64,000 nucleotides of DNA from positions 11,250,782 to 11,314,781 of the forward strand of contig OZ026607.1 of NCBI GenBank assembly GCA_964020085.1. The letters are read 5' to 3'. A model generated the notes under the pieces. It saw only the letters and a list, made by a program, of their open reading frames with translations, was not told the origin of the DNA and ran no database searches. This document shows, piece by piece, positions 21,877 to 32,909 of this stretch (positions are counted from its first letter, which is position 1; every line of letters begins with the position of its first letter). The position numbers and the translations under genes are program-made. The DNA is from Micromussa lordhowensis. Lineage: Eukaryota > Cnidaria > Anthozoa > Scleractinia > Lobophylliidae.

Positions 21877-24579
21877 ATGCCAAGCCTGAAGAAACTCACC
21901 AAGGAGCTACGCCAGGAAATCGTAAGTTATCTTTTTCCTTTTCCCCCTATAAGTAAAACTTTAGCTTTTCGTTTGGCCATTCTTATCTTCGCTAAAACTA
22001 GATTTTGTAGTCACATCAACTTCATCGGCCGTTGCCTTCATTCTAAAGTTATTCCTAAGGGTTTTCGCGCTAATTTTCATGCATCTTATCATTCTAATCA
22101 ATATCTTCGCCAAATTCAATGTGCCTAAAATTCTTTTTCGCGTAACATTATGAGGATTACTATCAGAGCTATGTGCCAAAAACGTGACGACCTCAACAAA
22201 CAAATTCTACAATGTCGCTCTGAACTGTCTAAAATCTGTCCAGCTATCTTAGTTCAATCTATTCGCACCAAAATTCAGGAGGTCAATTCTAAACTTTTTA
22301 ACCATTTACACCAAATTAAGGCCCATAAACTTGAACAATTAACAGGTCCTCCTATTTCTTGTGACTCGTCACTTGAAAGCCTGAGCACCGTAGTTACTAT
22401 TCCAGAAAATCTTTCGCTTTCCGATGCAGAGAAATCCGTCCTTAGCAAGGGCTTGAATTTTGTTCCTATATCCAAAAACCTTGACGAATTCTCGGTTAAG
22501 CAAGATGTTGAAAAATTTCTTCGCCGCGTTCAACTTAAAGCCTTTTTCCATGACAAAGAGGATGATTCTAACACCTCGGACAAAGATATTTTCGAGACGC
22601 TTCAGACTCGAAAATCGAAGTGGACTCCCCCAGAGGGCCAGTTCGCCTCTTTAGATTTTTTCATCAACAAATGCCGTCATGACATCAACAAACTAAATTT
22701 CAATCGTAACACCAAATTTTCAAACCTTTCTTCGGAAGAGAGGGCGGCGCTTAAAAATCTTAGTAAGCGCAAAGACATAATTGTGAAAGCGGCCGACAAA
22801 GGCGGCGCTTTGGTTGTTTGGCGGGCCGACCTCTACCAAAAAGAAGCTTTGCGGCAACTTTCCGACACCTCTTTTTATGCCAAAGTTGATAAAGATCTCA
22901 CTTCCACTAACCAACAAATTGTCAAGAGCACCATTAACGAACTTATAGTAAAACAAGATTTACCGGCTACTGCTACAAATCTCATCATCACCACTCCTAG
23001 AACTTCATGTATTTACTTTTTGCCTAAAATTCACAAACCTAACAACCCAGGCCGACCTATCGTCTCTGCGTGTAGTTGCCCTACCGAACAAATTTCTAGC
23101 TATTTAGACAAAATTATGGCACCTATCGTCAGATCTTTACCGTCTTATGTTAAAGACAGTCAACACGCCCTTCAAATTTTTCGCGATTTCAATTTCCTGG
23201 GTGAAGACAAACTTATTTTTACTATGGACATTACATCCCTTTACACCGTCATCCCTAATGGCGAAGGTCTTCTAGCCCTCAAACATTTTTTTGATTTACG
23301 CACTGTTAAGGAACCAAGCTCGGAAACACTGCTCCGCCTGGCTGAACTAGTTTTTACACTAAATTGTTTTTCATTCGCTACCAGTTATTATAAACAAATC
23401 AATGGTGTGGCCATGGGCACCAAAATGGGACCCAGCTACGCCAATCTTTTCGTAGGCTACATTGAACACGAATTTTTTAATCAATACAACGGCCCTAAAC
23501 CTGAGCTATACCGTCGCTACATTGACGATTGTGTCGGCGCCACTTCCTCTACCAGAGAGGAACTCAATCAATTTATAACTGCTGTTAATTCGTTTCATCC
23601 GGCTCTTAAGTATACCTGGGAAATTTCCAATACTTCTTTGGCATTTCTAGATATCAAAGTTTCTGTCGAAGGCAACGGTTTATGCACCAGTGTGCACTAC
23701 AAACCCACAGATTCTCATAGCTATTTGTTGTATTCATCTTCACATCCATCACACGTCAAGAATTCTATTCCTTATTCTCAGTTTCTTAGACTTCGTCGCC
23801 TTTGTAGTGAGGACTCTGATTTTTCCTTTAAATCAGAGGAAATGTGCAATTTTTTCGACAAACGTGGATATCCTGCCTCTGTTGTTCAAGCAGGCCATCA
23901 TCGTGCCCAACAAATTGATCGGCAGTCAGCACTACAAACGTCTCAGAAGGAGAATAATAATAGAATTCCATTCACCCTCACATTTCACCCTCACAATCAC
24001 GCAGTAAAATCCATCATTCTCAAAAACTTTAAATTACTTCAAAATGATCCCGATACTGGTAGAATCTTTTCGCAACCGCCATTAATTTCATTCAAACGCG
24101 ACAAAAACATAGGTAACTTTTTAGTTAGAAGTGCATTCAAAACGACTGAACAACCTGGAACTTTTAAATGCGCACGCGCGCGATGTAAAACATGTCCTTT
24201 CATTTACAACGTTGAGAAATTGTCGGGACCCAAGCGATCCATAAAGATCACAGATCAATTTACCTGTACCTCAGCCAATGTCATCTACTGTATAACTTGC
24301 ACTCTTTGCAAAAAGTTATATATCGGCGAAACAGGTAGACGACTAGGCGACCGTTTCCGAGAACACCTTCGTGACGTAGAGAAAGACGATAAAGACGCTT
24401 CTAAACCGGTTGCTAGACACTTTAATATGCCGAATCATTCTAAGCAACATATGGCAGTCTGCGGCCTCTCCCTACATCAAGGAGGCACAGAAAGCCGTAA
24501 AACTCTTGAACAAAGATTTATTTTTCAAATCGGCACTCTTAATCCTCACGGTATCAACGAACGCTTTTCATTCAACTAA
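21877..24579 (+). pseudogene. PLE copy E: CDS with the same early stop
   Basis: 3042 bp after copy D and bearing the same codon-84 TAA (22126-22128), but with the Ala allele (ATATN) found in copies A, B and F. RT and GIY-YIG frames are intact from the internal ATG at 22150. Its 3' region has a private C-to-G change (CACCAAGCAATAG). The combination of stop with Ala, against stop with Pro in D, is part of a mosaic pattern across the array. Confidence 0.83.
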
Positions 24580-24670
24580 TTCATTCTGTTGTTTTTCACG
24601 TTGCCAGGCACCAAGCAATAGCGTAGCTCCACATTTCTGTATATAAACCACACACAACCCACAATTCCTT

Positions 24671-24718
24671 GATTCGCTCCGACGAAGGGCTAACGCTCGA
24701 AACGTCAGCTTCCGAATC
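24671..24718 (+). ncRNA. Hammerhead ribozyme-like motif, PLE copy E
   Basis: Identical to the other plus-strand copies. Confidence 0.55.
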
Positions 24719-24779
24719 TCTTTACGGTGGACAATTCACATTATCAACCCAGTTGATAAAACCAAATTCTCTTGCAATA

Positions 24780-24816
<37 letters not shown>

Positions 24817-24918
24817 TGCCCCCTTTATCCATTTGTTGTTTATCGCTGCGACCACTAACGTCTTGCCTTAGTATTCTTTATTCCTCAGATTTCAGACCAG
24901 AAGACCGACCACGAGACG

Positions 24919-27621
24919 ATGCCAAGCCTGAAGAAACTCACCAAGGAGCTCTGCCAGGAAATCGTAAGTTATCTTTTTCCTTTTCCCCCTATAAGTAAAA
25001 CTTTAGCTTTTCGTTTGGCCATTCTTATCTTCGCTAAAACTAGATTTTGTAGTCACATCAACTTCATCGGCCGTTGCCTTCATTCTAAAGTTATTCCTAA
25101 GGGTTTTCGCGCTAATTTTCATGCATCTTATCATTCTAATCAATATCTTCGCCAAATTCAATGTGCCCAAAATTCTTTTTCGCGTAACATTATGAGGATT
25201 ACTATCAGAGCTATGTGCCAAAAACGTGACGACCTCAACAAACAAATTCTACAATGTCGCTCTGAACTGTCTAAAATCTGTCCAGCTATCTTAGTTCAAT
25301 CTATTCGCACCAAAATTCAGGAGGTCAATTCTAAACTTTTTAACCATTTACACCAAATTAAGGCCCATAAACTTGAACAATTAACAGGTCCTCCTATTTC
25401 TTGTGACTCGTCACTTGAAAGCCTGAGCACCGTAGTTACTATTCCAGAAAATCTTTCGCTTTCCGATGCAGAGAAATCCGTCCTTAGCAAGGGCTTGAAT
25501 TTTGTTCCTATATCCAAAAACCTTGACGAATTCTCGGTTAAGCAAGATGTTGAAAAATTTCTTCGCCGCGTTCAACTTAAAGCCTTTTTCCATGACAAAG
25601 AGGATGATTCTAACACCTCGGACAAAGATATTTTCGAGACGCTTCAGACTCGAAAATCGAAGCGGACTCCCCCAGAGGGCCAGTTCGCCTCATTAGATTT
25701 TTTCATCAACAAATGCCGTCATGACATCAACAAACTAAATTTCAATCGTAACACCAAATTTTCAAACCTTTCTTCGGAAGAGAGGGCGGCGCTTAAAAAT
25801 CTTAGTAAGCGCAAAGACATAATTGTGAAAGCGGCCGACAAAGGCGGCGCTTTGGTTGTTTGGCGGGCCGACCTCTACCAAAAAGAAGCTTTGCGGCAAC
25901 TTTCCGACACCTCTTTTTATGCCAAAGTTGATAAAGATCTCACTTCCACTAACCAACAAATTGTCAAGAGCACCATTAACGAACTTATAGTAAAACAAGA
26001 TTTACCGGCTACTGCTACAAATCTCATCATCACCACTCCTAGAACTTCATGTATTTACTTTTTGCCTAAAATTCACAAACCTAACAACCCAGGCCGACCT
26101 ATCGTCTCTGCGTGTAGTTGCCCTACCGAACAAATTTCTAGCTATTTAGACAAAATTATGGCACCTATCGTCAGATCTTTACCGTCTTATGTTAAAGACA
26201 GTCAACACGCCCTTCAAATTTTTCGCGATTTCAATTTCCTGGGTGAAGACAAACTTATTTTTACTATGGACATTACATCCCTTTACACCGTCATCCCTAA
26301 TGGCGAAGGTCTTCTAGCCCTCAAACATTTTTTTGATTTACGCACTGTTAAGGAACCAAGCTCGGAAACACTGCTCCGCCTGGCTGAACTAGTTTTTACA
26401 CTAAATTGTTTTTCATTCGCTACCAGTTATTATAAACAAATCAATGGTGTGGCCATGGGCACCAAAATGGGACCCAGCTACGCCAATCTTTTCGTAGGCT
26501 ACATTGAACACGAATTTTTTAATCAATACAACGGCCCTAAACCTGAGCTATACCGTCGCTACATTGACGATTGTGTCGGCGCCACTTCCTCTACCAGAGA
26601 GGAACTCAATCAATTTATAACTGCTGTTAATTCGTTTCATCCGGCTCTTAAGTATACCTGGGAAATTTCCAATACTTCTTTGGCATTTCTAGATATCAAA
26701 GTTTCTGTCGAAGGCAACGGTTTATGCACCAGTGTGCACTACAAACCCACAGATTCTCATAGCTATTTGTTGTATTCATCTTCACATCCATCACACGTCA
26801 AGAATTCTATTCCTTATTCTCAGTTTCTTAGACTTCGTCGCCTTTGTAGTGAGGACTCTGATTTTTCCTTTAAATCAGAGGAAATGTGCAATTTTTTCGA
26901 CAAACGTGGATATCCTGCCTCTGTTGTTCAAGCAGGCCATCATCGTGCCCAACAAATTGATCGGCAGTCAGCACTACAAACGTCTCAGAAGGAGAATAAT
27001 AATAGAATTCCATTCACCCTCACATTTCACCCTCACAATCACGCAGTAAAATCCATCATTCTCAAAAACTTTAAATTACTTCAAAATGATCCCGATACTG
27101 GTAGAATCTTTTCGCAACCGCCATTAATTTCATTCAAACGCGACAAAAACATAGGTAACTTTTTAGTTAGAAGTGCATTCAAAACGACTGAACAACCTGG
27201 AACTTTTAAATGCGCACGCGCGCGATGTAAAACATGTCCTTTCATTTACAACGTTGAGAAATTGTCGGGACCCAAGCGATCCATAAAGATCACAGATCAA
27301 TTTACCTGTACCTCAGCCAATGTCATCTACTGTATAACTTGCACTCTTTGCAAAAAGTTATATATCGGCGAAACAGGTAGACGACTAGGCGACCGTTTCC
27401 GAGAACACCTTCGCGACGTAGAGAAAGACGATAAAGACGCTTCTAAACCGGTTGCTAGACACTTTAATATGCCGAATCATTCTAAGCAACATATGGCAGT
27501 CTGCGGCCTCTCCCTACATCAAGGAGGCACAGAAAGCCGTAAAACTCTTGAACAAAGATTTATTTTTCAAATCGGCACTCTTAATCCTCACGGTATCAAC
27601 GAACGCTTTTCATTCAACTAA
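24919..27621 (+). CDS. PLE copy F: reverse transcriptase with GIY-YIG endonuclease
   Basis: 900 open codons with YIDD and YIG motifs intact. It is the most distinct copy: Arg to Cys near codon 13 (ELCQEI), Trp to Arg (SKRTPP near codon 256), a silent change in the following segment, and a silent change in FREHLRDV (CGC for CGT). It carries the Ala allele and no early stop. It precedes the second copy of the duplicated flank, yet is not identical to copy C, which precedes the first copy. Confidence 0.87.
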   Translation: MPSLKKLTKELCQEIVSYLFPFPPISKTLAFRLAILIFAKTRFCSHINFIGRCLHSKVIPKGFRANFHASYHSNQYLRQIQCAQNSFSRNIMRITIRAMCQKRDDLNKQILQCRSELSKICPAILVQSIRTKIQEVNSKLFNHLHQIKAHKLEQLTGPPISCDSSLESLSTVVTIPENLSLSDAEKSVLSKGLNFVPISKNLDEFSVKQDVEKFLRRVQLKAFFHDKEDDSNTSDKDIFETLQTRKSKRTPPEGQFASLDFFINKCRHDINKLNFNRNTKFSNLSSEERAALKNLSKRKDIIVKAADKGGALVVWRADLYQKEALRQLSDTSFYAKVDKDLTSTNQQIVKSTINELIVKQDLPATATNLIITTPRTSCIYFLPKIHKPNNPGRPIVSACSCPTEQISSYLDKIMAPIVRSLPSYVKDSQHALQIFRDFNFLGEDKLIFTMDITSLYTVIPNGEGLLALKHFFDLRTVKEPSSETLLRLAELVFTLNCFSFATSYYKQINGVAMGTKMGPSYANLFVGYIEHEFFNQYNGPKPELYRRYIDDCVGATSSTREELNQFITAVNSFHPALKYTWEISNTSLAFLDIKVSVEGNGLCTSVHYKPTDSHSYLLYSSSHPSHVKNSIPYSQFLRLRRLCSEDSDFSFKSEEMCNFFDKRGYPASVVQAGHHRAQQIDRQSALQTSQKENNNRIPFTLTFHPHNHAVKSIILKNFKLLQNDPDTGRIFSQPPLISFKRDKNIGNFLVRSAFKTTEQPGTFKCARARCKTCPFIYNVEKLSGPKRSIKITDQFTCTSANVIYCITCTLCKKLYIGETGRRLGDRFREHLRDVEKDDKDASKPVARHFNMPNHSKQHMAVCGLSLHQGGTESRKTLEQRFIFQIGTLNPHGINERFSFN

Positions 27622-27712
27622 TTCATTCTGTTGTTTTTCACGTTGCCAGGCACCAACCAATAGCGTAGCTCCACATTTCTGTATATAAACCACACACAAC
27701 CCACAATTCCTT

Positions 27713-27760
27713 GATTCGCTCCGACGAAGGGCTAACGCTCGAAACGTCAGCTTCCGAATC
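27713..27760 (+). ncRNA. Hammerhead ribozyme-like motif, PLE copy F
   Basis: Identical to the other plus-strand copies. It is the last motif in the array. Confidence 0.55.
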
Positions 27761-27814
27761 TCTTTACGGTGGACAATTCACATTATCAACCCAGTTGATA
27801 AAACCAAATTATCC

Positions 27815-27827
27815 TGTATAATAATTC
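27815..27827. repeat. Target-site duplication, right copy of block 2
   Basis: TGTATAATAATTC, matching 9568-9580 and 17751-17763. Confidence 0.75.
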
Positions 27828-28597
27828 CTTCGCCGTGCATCGCGGGAACTAATTGTGATCAATCAGAAATAAAACATGTTTTAGCGCCCAAGTTGTTGTC
27901 GCCATGTTATAAAAGAATTGGTTCATGCTTTTAGCTGTGCGTATATCGAGTTATGGATGTACGCGGGAAGTTTAGAGAACACTCAAGAAGCTAGAGTTGC
28001 TCGAGGCGATAGCCGCGCTTCTTTCGTGCTCTCCAAACTTCCCGCGTGCATCCATAACTCGATATACGCACGCTAAGCATGAACCAATTCTTAATTGAGC
28101 AAACTGCATAATTGCCTCCTTCACCAAATTGCAAAATAAAATAGAAAAAAATGCACGGTGACATATAAATCATTTGGTTTGTGTTTGCGTTACTGACGCT
28201 GCATACATACATACATATATAAACTTTATTAAAGTGTCAAGGTATTTAGCTAGAAGCTAATTGGGGACACTATTTAAGAACAAGATCACTCTTTCTATGG
28301 GTTCACCGGCGAAATAAACCACGCGGGATGTTGGGAGAACACGAGAAAAGCTTACTCCGGCATATTCCAGCACCATCACAAAGATTCAAGGTCAAAACAT
28401 GAAAAAAATCATCCTTTGGCTAGATTGCGAAAAAGTACCAAAGAGAGGCGCATATGTAGCACTATCTGGCATAGATTAACATGACGATTTGCTTTTTATG
28501 CATAAAACTTCGGTTCAGCAATATTTGCCAGTAGAGCTAGATCCAACTGACTAAACTAGTACTCACAACTGACCAAATCTTTCCTTTGACATCACAG
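27828..28597. repeat. Array flank, second copy, with foldback repeat
   Basis: Second copy of the sequence at 17764-18533. The foldback inverted repeat lies at 27913-28092. A CATA microsatellite near 28204 follows. No gene is seen until the ATG at 28598. Confidence 0.85.
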
Positions 28598-29126
28598 ATG
28601 TCTTCTCACGGTAAGTCGAGTTATAGTGGTAAGACGCAGAGCGCTGGCGTCAGCTGGTACAACCATGTCAGCCGTAAATTCATGATTCCTTATGGTATTA
28701 AGAAAAGGGATGATTATTTTGAAGAGAAGGAGCTGCTTGGCATAATGAAAGCCAATACATGCGATTTGCTGTGCAGACCCTCCATCGGTATGTCGGAGTT
28801 CGGAGAGGCCGTGGAAATGTGTCTACCTTTGATCAAAACCCTCTGCAGGCAAATCGACCTCGACGACGTCATCGATAAGGTTCATGATCGAGCCCAACGA
28901 CAGGATGGAAGACATGTTGACCAAAACAGAAGAGATGGCCATGTGCTTGTACACGACCATCAACAACATTCGCCAGGTACAGGTGCTGATGATGAATCCG
29001 CAGGAGTTCGCCTCCATGTCTCAGCATGAACAAGGCAAAGATGGAGACTTCAAAAGGAACCCGATTCTAGAAGGCATGCTGGCCTACCTAAAACAAGAAA
29101 TATTTGGCACTCACATAAGAAGATGA
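28598..29126 (+). pseudogene. Unrecognised ORF with one frameshift
   Basis: The frame from ATG 28598 codes a plausible folded protein (SWYNHVSRKFMIPYGIKKRD, then KANTCDLLCRPSIGMSEF and PLIKTLCRQIDLDDVIDKV). It shifts near 28880 into a second frame ending at 29126 (EPNDRMEDMLTKTEEMAMC, VLMMNPQEFASMSQHEQ, LEGMLAYLKQEIFG). The amino-acid texture, with helical hydrophobics and few low-complexity runs, suggests a real gene, now shifted. I do not recognise the family. With the SR-rich segments and zinc knuckle downstream it could be a Gag-like protein, but nothing proves this. The first 73 bp are also present at 18534, cut by the PLE. Confidence 0.45.
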
Positions 29127-29189
29127 GACGTGCGCTCCAGGCAACGTTTACTTCGACAACTGGACGAATCCAGTAGGAAAAGAACATTA

Positions 29190-30138
29190 ACCTCGTTCCA
29201 AGAGTAGAAGAACTAGTAGAAGAAGATCTCCTTCAGTTTCGCATAGTTCTGAAGACGAACAGACAGAACGTGTGTCAAAGTCACGAGGTAAGTCAGCCAG
29301 AAAAACTGGGAGAACAAGTTACACCAGTGACCAGCAGTCGGACAGGACAAAAACAGTGCAACTATTAGGTACTTGAAGTTCAGAAAACCAAGCAGCAGTG
29401 ACCACTAAGAAAACGTCTCGAACAAGGCACACTACAATGAGACACACCCGACCTAAGAGAACCAGTAAAACTGACGTGTCTTACTCTGAACAAGAAGCTG
29501 GAGAAATGGACTGACAAGAAAGGAGCAAAGGCGCAAAAAGAAAAACAAGAAGCAACGTGTCTCCCTATGGTGCAGAAATGGAGTTGCCTGTTAGAGTAAC
29601 CTCTCCTAATCAAGCAAAAACAACAAGGTCTCCAAGAAGATTGCAAAGGAGTGTTCCTCAGACTTCTTCACCACAAAGTGAACAGCGGGTCTATGAAGGA
29701 CGACTCACTAGAAGTAGAACTGCAGCAACAACAGGCAGACAGAGAGTATCCAGATACTTTCAGGAGCTTCAAGAGCAATCAGAAGAAGAAAGGGAACAAT
29801 CTTTGCTTTCTGATCAGCATGGAAACAACCGATTAAGATTGGAAAGGCATTCAAAACAAACATCACCAGAAAGATCAGAATCGGCAGAATCTTCAGAAAG
29901 TGAGAACACGAGAACACAGATGGAAATGACCCTGAGCTCTGTCAGATCCAAAAGAGGTAAACAGAGTGCTGTGAAAGCAAGGAGTCCAGCCAAACGGAAA
30001 ACGACCAGCAAAAAGCAGCCACTGAAAGAAACGCCTAGCAAAAAAGCAGTTCAAGTGATTTTAGAATTTTCCGGTACAGACCCCGAAGACAAGCAGACGC
30101 AAGTCTTCAGCAAAAGAAGACAAGGCAGAAAGCTATGA
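29190..30138 (+). pseudogene. SR-rich basic segments, frame-shifted
   Basis: A run of S/R/K-rich coding texture spread over three pieces: 29193-29377 (repeated SRR and RTSRRRSPS), 29379-29513 (KKTSRTR and RPKRTSKT), and 29557-30138 (193 codons with RSPRRLQRS, RSKRGKQSAVKARSP and KRKTTSKKQ). Stops and shifts separate them. Such sequence would be disordered and nucleic-acid binding. It may be the tail of the gene at 28598 or a separate gene. The function is unknown. Confidence 0.4.
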
Positions 30139-30483
30139 AACGTGCTGCTCAAAAGAAAGACACGAGCAACGTGGCAAAGAAACAGAGTTGCGAGGAAGTT
30201 AATCTCCAGTAAGAGCAAGAACTCTTCGTCACTCAGAAAACGTCAACTTCGGGGCCTTCACAGATTAGTCCGACGCAGCAGTCGGATCGTGACAGAGACG
30301 ACATGTCGCAAAGCAATGACGACGGAGACTTAATTTGAAAAGTTGGTAGAACAGAATTTTAACATAACAGTAGCAAGCTATGGAAGACGTTCGCTCTCCC
30401 GGAATAACAGGTTGAGAGGCACGAACGGACACCACACTATTAAAGAAGCTTCTCATACTGACTTTCCTTCTTCTCCTAGAATT
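30139..30483 (+). other. Spacer with basic frame remnants
   Basis: Continues the K/R-rich texture (KRKTRATWQRNRVARK, then RLVRRSSR) in short frames. It ends in a polypyrimidine tract and CTAG just before the ATG at 30484, a plausible splice acceptor. Confidence 0.3.
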
Positions 30484-30974
30484 ATGGCACAACAAGACGA
30501 CGGTAAGTTGCAAAATATATTTCTCCCACTATGAATGGTAGGTAAAAAATTTCCTTTCACTTAGATTTCGACATGGACATTTTCAACGATGCGAGAGATG
30601 ACCTAGAAGATGCAGTTGAACCAGAACTTGGAGTACACCCCATTCCTCCCAATTCACCCGTGCGGCAACCGGAACAACCTGTTCAAGGTCAAAACCCGCC
30701 AGCTGTACACGACCAAGCTGTACACGACCAACAGGATGCACGTCCCAACAGACGTGCACCCAGACAAAACCGCTCGAGGTCGCTGTCGCCTCGGCACAAT
30801 CCACACGAGAACAGTAAGTATATCGCTATATGCTACTGACAAAATGCAAAGGATCCAAAAAAATAAACATGTGAACCTCTGGCTTTTCCAGAAAGATGTT
30901 ACAACTGTGGACGAAGAGGCCACTCCGGCGACAACGTCAGGAGAGGAGGACCCAGCGGAGACAAAGACCAATAA
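30484..30974 (+). CDS. Small three-exon protein with CCHC zinc knuckle
   Basis: Three exons can be read. Exon 1 (30484-30502, donor GTAAG), exon 2 (30565-30813, acceptor TTTCACTTAG, donor GTAAGT) and exon 3 (30892-30974, acceptor CTTTTCCAG) join in phase to 116 codons plus TAA. The N-terminus is acidic (MAQQDDD, then DARDDLEDAVEPE), the middle is P/Q/R-rich with a duplicated AVHDQ, and the C-terminus is a CCHC knuckle (CYNCGRRGHSGDNV is close to CX2CX4HX4C, with the last Cys replaced). That missing Cys is a caution. Retroviral Gag and nucleic-acid-binding proteins use this module. Upstream exons may exist. No family is assigned. Confidence 0.45.
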
Positions 30975-31039
30975 TAAACAATTTCATTTTCAAGGGCGAA
31001 GTGTACAGGGCCCAATTTGGCAACAAGTAATCCCTTCAC

Positions 31040-31056
31040 AATAAAGTGTAAATAAA
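31040..31056 (+). promoter_or_regulatory. Polyadenylation signals
   Basis: Two AATAAA hexamers (31040-31045 and 31051-31056) lie about 70-80 bp after the stop of the zinc-knuckle gene, a normal distance for its transcript end. Confidence 0.5.
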
Positions 31057-31420
31057 AAGATGATACTTAGTCCACTTTGTGTTCAATACTGTTTATGGAA
31101 TAAACCCCAGCCACAATGAGTCGAAGAGGTTCTTCCATGATGCTCAGCGAGTGATCTGTTACACTGAGCTGACTGCTATTAAAAGCGAATGACATTTTAT
31201 TTTTTACTTAACGACAACCAAGACAAAACTAGTAATCTTGTTGGTCAATCGACTTAGTGTTCACAAAAGTTCATAGAATAAAGTGCACCAAGAACGACCC
31301 TAGATCGTCCTTCGATGATGCCCGTCGACTCATCAGTTATAGCCAGTTGAATGTGATGAAAATCTAATGACATTTGACTTTCCACTAAGTGTCAGCTTAC
31401 TGTATCTTTTCATAACCGTT
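31057..31420. repeat. Diverged tandem repeat, about 185-bp period
   Basis: Two related units (from about 31067 and 31250) share CTTAGT..TTCA, GGAATAAA/AGAATAAA, ATGATGC..CG and AATGACATTT blocks at similar spacing, but with much divergence. No gene is seen. Confidence 0.5.
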
Positions 31421-31642
31421 AATACTGCATTTCCAAGCAGGCGGAGTGGACAAACGTATTCCATACGAGCGCTTCAATTAGTAACTTCATTCCACATGTT
31501 TAACTTGTGAGATGCTGCTATCTTTCCATTCAACAGTTCGTCAGTGCACCCCATGCCACAGTGAGGACACGGCAGATGAGACATTCAATAGCACAAAGAA
31601 TCTATTTGTGACCAATACAAACAGTTTCTCCCTGTACAAAAG
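31421..31642. other. Spacer, no gene seen
   Basis: No coding or RNA signal that I can support. Confidence 0.4.
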
Positions 31643-32613
31643 CAAATAAAATCTATTATGTACCAATAAAGTCTTTCTGTATTTACTGTCTATTACTCTT
31701 ACAAGCTAGGATTTCCAACAAGTCACAAATCAACTGTAGCAAAAAGAAGAGCAACATTACCATCCAAATGATGACCAAACGAACTATACTGGCAACAAAA
31801 TGACAAAGTCACATGTAGCTTTGATGGTCAACTCGACATCGTGATGGCATGATAGTCCAGTGAACTGGGTTCAACTTGCGCTCTCAACCACTTTTCTTTT
31901 CCCCGTACAAGAGCAAATAAAATCTATTATGTAGCAATAAAGTCTTTGTGTATTTACTGCCCATTACTCTTAGAAGCTGGGATTTGCAACAAGTCACAAA
32001 TCAAGTGTAGTAAAAACAAGAGCAACATTGCCATGGAAATGCTGGCCAAACAAACTATACTGGCAATAAAATGACAAAGTCACAGCTAGCTTTGATGGTC
32101 AACTGGACATCATGACCGCATGACAGTCCGTTGAACTGGGTTCAACTTGCGCTGTCAACCACTTTTCTATTGTCTCTTTTTCTGCTTATTATACTTGTAG
32201 AAATTCCAACTAGCATTTTCTGAGATAGAGAAAAGAGTAAAAAGCAAAGTTATTTAGCGAAAAATAAGTCTACAACCTTTTGCCACTTAGTACACCGCTT
32301 CCACACAACAAGACCAAAAAGGACAGCAACATTGCCATGGAAATGCTGGCCAAACAAACTATACTGGCAACAAAATGACAAAGTCACATCTAGCTTTGAT
32401 GGTCGACTGGACATAATGACCGCATGACAGTCCAGTGAACCGGGTTCAACTTGTGCTGTCAACCACTTTTCTATTGTCTCTTTTTTTGCTTATTATACTT
32501 GTAGAAATTCCAACTAGCATTTTCTAAGATAGAGAAAAGAGTAAAAAGCAAAGTTATTTAGCGATAAATAAGTCGACAACCTTTTGACACTTAGTCCACC
32601 GCTTGCACAGAAT
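31643..32613. repeat. Tandem repeats of about 271 and 304 bp
   Basis: CAAATAAAATCTATTATGTA starts units at 31643 and 31914 (period 271). The block AGCAACATTGCCATGGAAAT and its downstream flank recur at 32021 and 32325 (period 304), each followed by the same TTCTATTGTCTC segment (32166 and 32470). The units overlap, so this is a nested duplication of one diverged sequence. No protein is encoded. Confidence 0.8.
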
Positions 32614-32909
32614 AAGAGCAAATGACAGCTCAAGTATGTACACCTGCATTAAAAGGACAAATCATACCTACCTTTGATGCTCAAGTCGATATCATCATGC
32701 CAACATAGTCTGGTCAACGGATTTCAATTTCAACTACAATTGTACAAGTGCTGACAATAAAAGTAATAGTTTCTACTCGACAATACTCTGCCATACTCAC
32801 TGCTGCTATAAATCAACCTACCTGAGTTGGTGGGTGTGTGGGTTGGTGTGTTTAGTGAAGGGTGGGTCGAGGATGGGTGACCATGTGTGCACTAGTGAAC
32901 CCAGTTTTG
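32614..32909. other. Spacer, no gene seen
   Basis: Sequence between the repeats and the 28S fragment. A GT-rich stretch lies near 32830. No gene was found. Confidence 0.4.

Larger units (their letters stand above)
18671..27827 (+). mobile_element. Penelope-like element array, block 2
   Basis: Three plus-strand units (D, E, F) with the same 3042-bp period as block 1, ending in the 13-mer TGTATAATAATTC at 27815-27827. There is no inverted tail or target duplication at the left side; the block starts abruptly inside an exon-like ORF. The three units plus the 938-bp flank make the 10,064-bp offset between the two flank copies. Confidence 0.85.
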
